Positions 14,864 to 19,532 of a stretch of 19,532 nt of DNA are shown piece after piece. This stretch comes from Hominenteromicrobium gallistercoris. Its GTDB lineage: Bacteria; Bacillota; Clostridia; Oscillospirales; Acutalibacteraceae. Numbering within the stretch: position 1 is the first letter of the stretch; each line of letters begins with the position of its first letter. The notes below the pieces were generated by a model. That model saw only the letters and a program-made list of their open reading frames with translations. It ran no database searches and was not told where the DNA came from. The DNA is taken from positions 1-19,532 of the forward strand of contig DWXR01000143.1 of NCBI GenBank assembly GCA_019119145.1, given 5' to 3'. The translations under genes and the position numbers were made by a program.

Positions 14864-15583
14864 ATGAATGAAACCATCCGCCTGCTCAACGCGCGCAAAT
14901 CCGTGCGCGTTTTTGAGGACCGGGAGATCCCGGCCGAAGTCCGGGAAGCCATCCTCAACGCCGCGATGCGCGCGCCGACCGCGGGCAATATGATGCTGTA
15001 TTCGATACTCGACATCACCGACCAGGCAATCAAGGACAAGCTGGCCGTCACCTGCGACGACCAGCCGTTCATCGCCTCGGCCAAAATGGTGCTGATTTTC
15101 TGCGCGGATTACCACCGCTGGTACCGGAAATTCAAGCTCGCCGGCTGCGACGCGGGCGACGTGCCGCCCCCGCAGCTGAGCGACCTGATCCTCGCGACAA
15201 ACGACGCGGTGATCGCCGCGCACGCCGCCTGTACGGCCGCGGAGAGCTTCGGCGTCGGCTCGTGCTACATCGGCGACATCATCGAAAACTTCGAGACGCA
15301 CCGGGCGCTGCTCGGTCTGCCGCCGCAGACCGCGCCGGTCTGCATGCTTGTGTTCGGCTATCCGACCGCACAGCAGCGCGAACGGCCGCAGACCACGCGC
15401 TTCCCGAAGCGCTGCGTCGTTTTCGAAAACCGATACCGCGAGCTGACCGAAGAGGAGCTGCTCGGCATGATGCCGAACGACCGCACGAAAGTGCTCTACA
15501 ACCGGAAATACGTTTCCGCATTCGCAAAGGAAATGGTCCGCTCCACAAAGGAAATTTTCAAAAACTGGAACCGAAAGGAATAA
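14864..15583 (+). CDS. Nitroreductase family protein (FMN-dependent NAD(P)H oxidoreductase)
   Basis: This 239-residue flavoprotein has FMN-contact regions NARKSVRVFED (9-19) and MRAPTAGNM (35-43), VGSCYIGDI in the middle and VFGYPT towards the C-terminus, as in the NfsA/FRP-like group. It probably reduces nitro compounds, quinones or other electrophiles. GGGGG lies 11 nt before the ATG. It ends 3 bp before the nfo start, whose ribosome binding site is inside this gene's 3' end, so the two are an operon. The divergent MarR gene suggests induction by a toxic or oxidising compound. Confidence 0.92.
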   Translation: MNETIRLLNARKSVRVFEDREIPAEVREAILNAAMRAPTAGNMMLYSILDITDQAIKDKLAVTCDDQPFIASAKMVLIFCADYHRWYRKFKLAGCDAGDVPPPQLSDLILATNDAVIAAHAACTAAESFGVGSCYIGDIIENFETHRALLGLPPQTAPVCMLVFGYPTAQQRERPQTTRFPKRCVVFENRYRELTEEELLGMMPNDRTKVLYNRKYVSAFAKEMVRSTKEIFKNWNRKE

Positions 15584-15586
15584 ACT

Positions 15587-16420
15587 ATGCTGCATATCGG
15601 ATGTCATCTCTCCGCCGCAAAGGGCTACTACGCCATGGGCAAAACCGCGCTCTCGATCGGCGCCGACACATTTCAGTTCTTCACGCGGAACCCCCGCGGC
15701 AGCCGCGCAAAGCCGCTCGACCCCGAGGACGCCCGGAAGCTGAACGACCTCGCCGCGGAAAACCGCTTTGCCGTGCTGCTTGCCCACGCGCCGTACACGA
15801 TCAACCCGTGCTCGGCCAGCGCGGAGACGCGCACCTTTGCGCTGGAAACCATGCGGGACGACCTGCAGCGCCTCGAGGCGACGCCGCACAACCTCTACAA
15901 TTTCCACCCCGGCAGCCATGTCGGGCAGGGCGTGGAGACCGGCATCGCGCAGATCTCCGATACGCTGAACCAGATTCTGCTGCCGGAGCAGACGACGACC
16001 GTGCTGCTCGAAACGATGGCCGGCAAGGGCAGCGAGGTCGGCTCCCGCTTTGAGGAGCTGCGCGAGATTCTGGACCGCGTCGCCCTTTCATCGCACATGG
16101 GCGTCTGCCTGGACACCTGCCACGTCTTTGACGCGGGATACGACATCGTGAACGATCTGGACGGCGTGCTCGCGGAATTTGACCGCGTGATCGGGCTGGA
16201 CCGGCTGCGGGCAATCCACATCAACGACAGCATGTTCGGCCTTTCCAGCCACAAGGACCGCCACGCCAAAATCGGCGAGGGAAAGATCGGGCTGGAGGCC
16301 TTTACACGCATCGTCAACCACCCGGTGCTGCGCAGCCTGCCCTTTTATCTGGAAACGCCGAACGAGCTGCCCGGCTACAGGGCGGAAATCGAGCTGCTGC
16401 GCAGCGTATACGCGGAATAA
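15587..16420 (+). CDS. nfo: Deoxyribonuclease IV (AP endonuclease, endonuclease IV)
   Basis: This 277-residue TIM-barrel enzyme cleaves DNA 5' of abasic sites in base-excision repair. All nine trinuclear-zinc ligands known from the family can be placed: H67, H107, E142, D176, H179, H211, D224, H226 and E256, within motifs such as NFHPGSHVGQG, LDTCHVFDAGYD, HINDS and DRHAKIGEG. AAAGGA lies 7 nt before the ATG. It is the second gene after the nitroreductase, so DNA repair and detoxification seem to be co-transcribed, and it is followed by a strong terminator. Confidence 0.96.
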   Translation: MLHIGCHLSAAKGYYAMGKTALSIGADTFQFFTRNPRGSRAKPLDPEDARKLNDLAAENRFAVLLAHAPYTINPCSASAETRTFALETMRDDLQRLEATPHNLYNFHPGSHVGQGVETGIAQISDTLNQILLPEQTTTVLLETMAGKGSEVGSRFEELREILDRVALSSHMGVCLDTCHVFDAGYDIVNDLDGVLAEFDRVIGLDRLRAIHINDSMFGLSSHKDRHAKIGEGKIGLEAFTRIVNHPVLRSLPFYLETPNELPGYRAEIELLRSVYAE

Positions 16421-16435
16421 TCCGTCTCCATACGC

Positions 16436-16476
16436 AAAAAGCGGACATTGCCGAGTTTGGCAATGCCCGCTTTTTT
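16436..16476. terminator. Bidirectional Rho-independent terminator after nfo
   Basis: AAAAAGCGG-A-CATTGCC, a six-base loop and GGCAATG-C-CCGCTTTTTT: a 16-bp stem with one A-C mismatch. T-runs follow on both strands, so it can also end transcription from the minus side. Confidence 0.9.
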
Positions 16477-16532
16477 GTCTCTGTGCCGATCTGCACGTCT
16501 TCCCCGTCCGGCCTGTAGCCGGGAAGGCCCTT

Positions 16533-16817
16533 TTACGCCTTTTCGGGCGCGCTGCTTCGGACCGTATTCAGGTAATAGTTTCCGTCGTTGACCGTCTGGT
16601 TCGCCGTTTCAGCCGCGTCGAGGTCATTGAAGTGCCACCACTCCGAGGCCAGCGGCGTCAGGCCGGCGTCCGTGCAGTAGGTGCGCAGCAGAAGCGCCGC
16701 TTCGTTCATCGTGTCCGCAGCCGGTCCAGCCCGCTCGCGCAATCCTTTGTCGTTTTCCGTCGGTTCAGGACGGGCCGCGCTCAACCGCATGCATCGGCCC
16801 ACAGGCATTCGCCGCAA
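16533..16817 (-). pseudogene. C-terminal remnant of an M15-family (VanX/VanY-like) D-Ala-D-Ala peptidase
   Basis: The frame is 94 residues from a TTG without a good ribosome binding site. From about residue 36 (nt 16710) it reads like the end of a zinc D,D-peptidase: DTMNEAALLLRTYC, then GLTPLASEWWHFNDLDA, where the Glu and His of SEWWH are the catalytic base and last zinc ligand in M15 enzymes. Residues 1-35 (Arg/Pro/Glu-rich) match nothing recognisable. The N-terminal body with the HxxxxxxD zinc motif is missing, and the upstream space is occupied by the merR promoter. The most likely reading is a decayed gene left by a deletion; a functional short protein is less likely. Confidence 0.72.
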
Positions 16818-16835
16818 ATTTCTTTCCGAAAGCCC

Positions 16836-16882
16836 TTGCTTTTTACAGAAAACGGCGTTAAACTCTCCATTAAGATTAGAGT
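16836..16882 (+). promoter_or_regulatory. merR promoter and candidate autoregulatory operator
   Basis: TTGCTT (16836-16841), a 17-bp spacer and TAAACT (16859-16864). The dyad ACTCT-N11-AGAGT (16862-16882) overlaps the -10 and the expected start site. The same half-site spacing recurs at the downstream dehydrogenase promoter. Confidence 0.62.
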
Positions 16883-16897
16883 CTCAGGAGGGATCTT

Positions 16898-17743
16898 ATG
16901 AAGGACAATCTGATTCCCATCGGCAAGATGGCCGCAATGAACCGGGTCTCCGTCCCCACCCTGCGCCTTTACGACGAAAAGGGCCTGCTCAAGCCCCGGT
17001 ACGTCGATCCGGAAACGGGATACCGGTATTACGACATCGACCAGAACGCCCGGCTGGATATGATCGCCTACATGAAAGAGCTCGGCATGAGCCTGGCCCA
17101 GATCGCGCAGGTGCTGCAAAAGGAGGACATCTCCCTGATCGAGGAGCTGCTTTCGCAGAAAAACGAGCAGATCCACGAGCAGACGCGTCAGCTCAAGGCC
17201 CAGCACGACGCGGTGGAGCGGGCGATCCTGTCCATCGAGCGGTACCGCAAGTCTCCGGCGACCGGCACGCTCTCTTTGGAGTATATCGACCGGCGCTTCG
17301 CCTGGGGCATCCCCTGCGCGTACAACTTTTATCAGGACGACGTGCACAGCTACGAGCAGAGCCTGCGCGCGCTGCGGCTGAAGCTGGAGGAAAAGGGGTT
17401 CCAGCAGATCCACTCCTACGACATCGGCACCTCCATCCTCCGGGAGGACTTCCTCGCGGACCGCTTTACGGCGGACCGGATCTTCATTTTCGCCAGCACG
17501 CGGGACCAGGGCGACCTCTCGGCCCTGCAGGTGGTCGAGAGCGGCATGTACGCCTGCATCTATCTCGACAACTACGACGACGAGGTGCGCTGCGCGCGCC
17601 TCCTGAGAAGCCATTGCGCGGACATGGGCTACCACGTGGCCGGCGACTATATCTGCGAGGTCATGACGGGCTTCAATGTGTTCGACAACGACCCGCGCAG
17701 CATGTTCCTCCGGCTGCAGGTGCCGGTCACTTTTCAGAAATAA
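16898..17743 (+). CDS. MerR family regulator with GyrI-like effector domain (BmrR type)
   Basis: This 281-residue protein has an N-terminal MerR winged helix (about 5-75: PIGKMAAMNRVSVPTLRLYD, then KPRYVDPETGYRYYD), a long coiled-coil dimer helix (about 75-120) and a C-terminal ~155-residue GyrI/BmrR-like domain (SYEQSLRALRLKLEEKG, then VVESGMYACIYLDNYDD), a fold that binds hydrophobic or cationic small molecules. AGGAGG lies 7 nt before the ATG. It is followed by the amine dehydrogenase gene, whose promoter has the 19-bp spacer diagnostic of MerR-type activation, so that gene is its likely target. Confidence 0.93.
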   Translation: MKDNLIPIGKMAAMNRVSVPTLRLYDEKGLLKPRYVDPETGYRYYDIDQNARLDMIAYMKELGMSLAQIAQVLQKEDISLIEELLSQKNEQIHEQTRQLKAQHDAVERAILSIERYRKSPATGTLSLEYIDRRFAWGIPCAYNFYQDDVHSYEQSLRALRLKLEEKGFQQIHSYDIGTSILREDFLADRFTADRIFIFASTRDQGDLSALQVVESGMYACIYLDNYDDEVRCARLLRSHCADMGYHVAGDYICEVMTGFNVFDNDPRSMFLRLQVPVTFQK

Positions 17744-17774
17744 AGAGAAATTGCCAAAAATTTCACATTCCCTC

Positions 17775-17805
17775 TTGACTCTTCCTCCGCATGAGGGTTT
17801 AAACT
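17775..17805 (+). promoter_or_regulatory. MerR-type promoter (19-bp spacer) of the dehydrogenase gene
   Basis: TTGACT (17775-17780) and TAAACT (17800-17805) are separated by 19 bp, the over-long spacing that MerR-family activators correct by DNA distortion. Within it ACTCT-N11-AGGGT (17778-17798) matches the dyad at the merR promoter except for one base. Confidence 0.8.
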
Positions 17806-17882
17806 GAAGACAGACGAGGCAGAATAGAAAGAGAGCATCTTTTGTGTTCTGCAACAACACATGCTGTGAAGGAGGAACTGAT

Positions 17883-18908
17883 ATGGAAAAAATCAAGGTT
17901 GTGCAGTATGGATGCGGCAAAATGGCGAAGTACACCCTGCGCTATCTGTACGAGCACGGCGCCCAGATCGTAGGCGCCATCGACGTGAACCCGCAGGTCG
18001 TCGGCATGGATGTGGGCGACTACGCCGGGCTGGGCCTGAAAACAGGCGTCATCATTTCCGACGACGCCGACAGCGTTCTGGATTCGTGCAATGCGGACGT
18101 GGCCATCGTCACCCTGTTCAGCTTCATCGGGGACATCTACGACCATGTGGAAAAATGCGTCTCCCGCGGCATCAACGTGATCACGACCTGCGAGGAGGCC
18201 ATCTATCCGTGGACGACCTCGGCAGCGCAGATAAACCGTCTGGACGCTCTGGCCAGAGAAAACAACTGCACGATCACCGGCTCCGGCATGCAGGATATTT
18301 TCTGGATCAACATGGTCGCCATGGTGGCCAGCGGCTGCAACAAAATCGAGAAGATCAAGGGCGCCTACAGCTACAACGTGGAGGACTACGGCCTTGCTCT
18401 GGCCAACGCCCACGGCTGCGACCTGACGCCCGAGGAATTTGAGCAGAAGATCGCCCACCCCGCGGAATTTGAGCCCTCCTACGCGTGGAACGCCAGCGAG
18501 GCCATCTGCAGCAAGCTGGGACTGACGATCCGGTCCATCACACAGAAGCATGTGCCCTGCATCGTGGACCACGACGTATACAGCGCAACGCTGGGCAAGA
18601 CCATCCCAGCCGGCAACTGCATCGGCATGTCCGCGGTGGTCACCATCGAGACCATGCAGGGCATCACGATCGAGGAAGAGACCATCGGCAAGGTGTACGG
18701 CCCGGACGACGGCGACATGTGCGACTGGTGGATCACCGGCGAGCCAAACACGGAGTTCCATGTTGTGAAGCCGGCCACGGTCGAGCACACCTGCGCGACG
18801 ATCGTCAACCGGATTCCCAGCCTTTTCAACGCGCCTGCCGGTTACGTCACCTGCGACCAGCTCGAGCCTCATAGCTATCTGACCTATCCGATGGAATATT
18901 ACCTGTAA
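17883..18908 (+). CDS. DapB-like NAD(P)-dependent amine dehydrogenase (2,4-diaminopentanoate dehydrogenase family)
   Basis: This 341-residue protein has a Rossmann N-terminus (VVQYGCGKMAKYTLRYL, with G10 and G12), a VGAIDVNPQVVG strand-loop, a TCEEAIYPW motif and GSGMQDIFWINM ahead of the substrate domain. Length and motifs fit the dihydrodipicolinate-reductase-like family that includes 2,4-diaminopentanoate dehydrogenase (ord) of ornithine fermentation. The other ornithine-pathway genes (oraE/oraS, ortA/B) are absent here, so the substrate may differ. The frame is open from 17844, but AAGGAGG lies 8 nt before the ATG at 17883. It is monocistronic between a MerR-type promoter and a strong terminator. 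Confidence 0.86.
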   Translation: MEKIKVVQYGCGKMAKYTLRYLYEHGAQIVGAIDVNPQVVGMDVGDYAGLGLKTGVIISDDADSVLDSCNADVAIVTLFSFIGDIYDHVEKCVSRGINVITTCEEAIYPWTTSAAQINRLDALARENNCTITGSGMQDIFWINMVAMVASGCNKIEKIKGAYSYNVEDYGLALANAHGCDLTPEEFEQKIAHPAEFEPSYAWNASEAICSKLGLTIRSITQKHVPCIVDHDVYSATLGKTIPAGNCIGMSAVVTIETMQGITIEEETIGKVYGPDDGDMCDWWITGEPNTEFHVVKPATVEHTCATIVNRIPSLFNAPAGYVTCDQLEPHSYLTYPMEYYL

Positions 18909-18921
18909 GCGTTTCTTTATG

Positions 18922-18963
18922 AAAAGCAGCGCCTTTACCAGCCGGTAAAGGCGCTGCTTTTTT
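18922..18963 (+). terminator. Rho-independent terminator with perfect 18-bp stem
   Basis: AAAAGCAGCGCCTTTACC, an AGCC loop and the exact complement (18922-18961), followed by a T run to 18963. It ends the dehydrogenase transcript and may also serve the converging fucosidase gene. Confidence 0.92.
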
Positions 18964-19043
18964 GTGCGGATATGTGTACACTCAAATCATCATCGAAAAA
19001 GTTTCTTTCCATGCCGTCCGCCGCGCCGGCATGCGCCCGGCCT

Positions 19044-19532
19044 TTATGCCCGGAACAGCTCGGCCGCACGGGTCAGGATCTGCCTGCACTGCAGCGGGAT
19101 GCGCCCGAGCCCGTCGGGGCCGACATTCAGCAGATAGTTGATGCCGAGGCGGCGCAGCTTTTCCCGGTTCGCCGCGATGGTTTCCGCGCTTTTCCAGTCC
19201 TGATCCCACGCGCAGTATCCCCACGAGTGGTTCATCGTGGCCGCCGTTTCGTACAGCCCGTAGGGCGAGGGCTTGAAGCCGTCGATCTCGTTCATCGACA
19301 CGTTGTCGAGCGAAGCGTCGCTCGGCACTTCCGACGGGATCTCGTTGTCGCCGAGCGAGACATAATCGTACGTGCCGTTACCGAGTCTGGAATTGATCAG
19401 ACAATCGGGCTGATACCGTTTCACGGCGTCGTACAGCTTCCGGCTCTGCTCCTCGCGCAGCGTCATGGGCATGTCGAACCAGATCAGGCAAAGCTCGCCG
19501 TAGTTCCGGAGGATCTCCTCAACCTGCGGGTA
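19044..19532 (-). CDS. Alpha-L-fucosidase, GH29 (partial, N-terminus beyond right edge)
   Basis: The visible part is 162 residues of the catalytic domain and C-terminal end. It enters in frame at YPQVEEILRNYGELCLIWFD; the Asp of WFD (codon 19473-19475) is in the position of the GH29 catalytic nucleophile. Further family features are DCLINSRLGNGTYDYVSLGDNE, shown by LINSRLGNG and LGDNE, then SWGYCAWDQDWKS and LLNVGPDGLGRIP. It would release alpha-L-fucose from glycans such as mucin, which fits a gut habitat. The frame stops at TAA 19044-19046, soon after the barrel, so it lacks the beta-sandwich domain found in longer members. Confidence 0.9.
   Translation of the reverse strand, partial: YPQVEEILRNYGELCLIWFDMPMTLREEQSRKLYDAVKRYQPDCLINSRLGNGTYDYVSLGDNEIPSEVPSDASLDNVSMNEIDGFKPSPYGLYETAATMNHSWGYCAWDQDWKSAETIAANREKLRRLGINYLLNVGPDGLGRIPLQCRQILTRAAELFRA

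Noticed and set aside
14810..15919. 369-codon minus-strand open frame spanning the nitroreductase and nfo genes
   Set aside because: It crosses two well-supported plus-strand genes, and its translation is low-complexity shadow sequence.
16781..18872. Two long minus-strand frames (16781-17935 and 17799-18872)
   Set aside because: Both are antisense to the MerR and dehydrogenase genes and show only Val/His/Arg/Asp-rich shadow sequence.
1..19532. CRISPR arrays, tRNA/rRNA genes, IS elements, prophage or integrase genes
   Set aside because: No regularly spaced repeats, no cloverleaf or rRNA signature and no transposase or integrase motif was found on either strand by eye.

Overview
The window looks like a chromosomal segment of a GC-rich, anaerobic, low-G+C-lineage Firmicute, most likely a gut Clostridium-type bacterium (Clostridia; an Oscillospirales-like organism would fit). 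The reasons are the complete ctsR-mcsA-mcsB-clpC heat-shock operon with a textbook CtsR box, strong AGGAGG-type ribosome binding sites before nearly every gene, sigma-A promoters with AT-rich consensus hexamers, and families common in that class (YitT, TSCPD, a DapB-like amine dehydrogenase, GH29 fucosidase). The species cannot be named from the sequence. No rRNA, tRNA, CRISPR array, IS element or phage gene was seen.

Layout. Positions 1-3871 (minus strand) carry the protein quality-control operon ctsR, mcsA, mcsB and the first two thirds of clpC, which runs off the left edge. A short AT-rich intergenic region separates it from a tiny plus-strand gene for a cysteine-rich membrane peptide with a very strong terminator. 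Next on the minus strand is an SGNH hydrolase with its own promoter (4283-4979). A five-gene minus-strand operon follows (8458 down to 5021): HD-domain protein, ABC ATPase, ABC-2 permease, PHP phosphoesterase and a TSCPD protein, bounded by a sigma-A promoter and a terminator.

Positions 8611-9580 hold an autoregulated ArsR-type repressor fused in frame to a NifX-like metal-cluster domain with a His/Cys tail. Then come a YitT membrane protein, a NUDIX hydrolase, and a three-gene unit of AraC regulator, Gfo/Idh/MocA oxidoreductase and TIM-barrel sugar isomerase (14111 down to 11247), probably for catabolism of a sugar or polyol.

From 14217 a MarR regulator is divergent from a nitroreductase-endonuclease IV pair, a plausible redox and DNA-damage defence unit. 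A decayed fragment of an M15 (VanX/VanY-like) peptidase lies beyond its terminator. The last full unit is a MerR/BmrR-type regulator followed by a DapB-like amine dehydrogenase; a shared 21-bp dyad occurs at both promoters, with the hallmark 19-bp spacer at the target. The right edge holds the C-terminal part of a GH29 alpha-L-fucosidase (minus).

The most unusual items are the ArsR-NifX fusion, the MerR operator pair with an orphan dehydrogenase, the HD-ABC-PHP-TSCPD operon of unknown role, and a three-tier 90-nt hairpin. No clearly new multi-gene defence or mobile system is evident.
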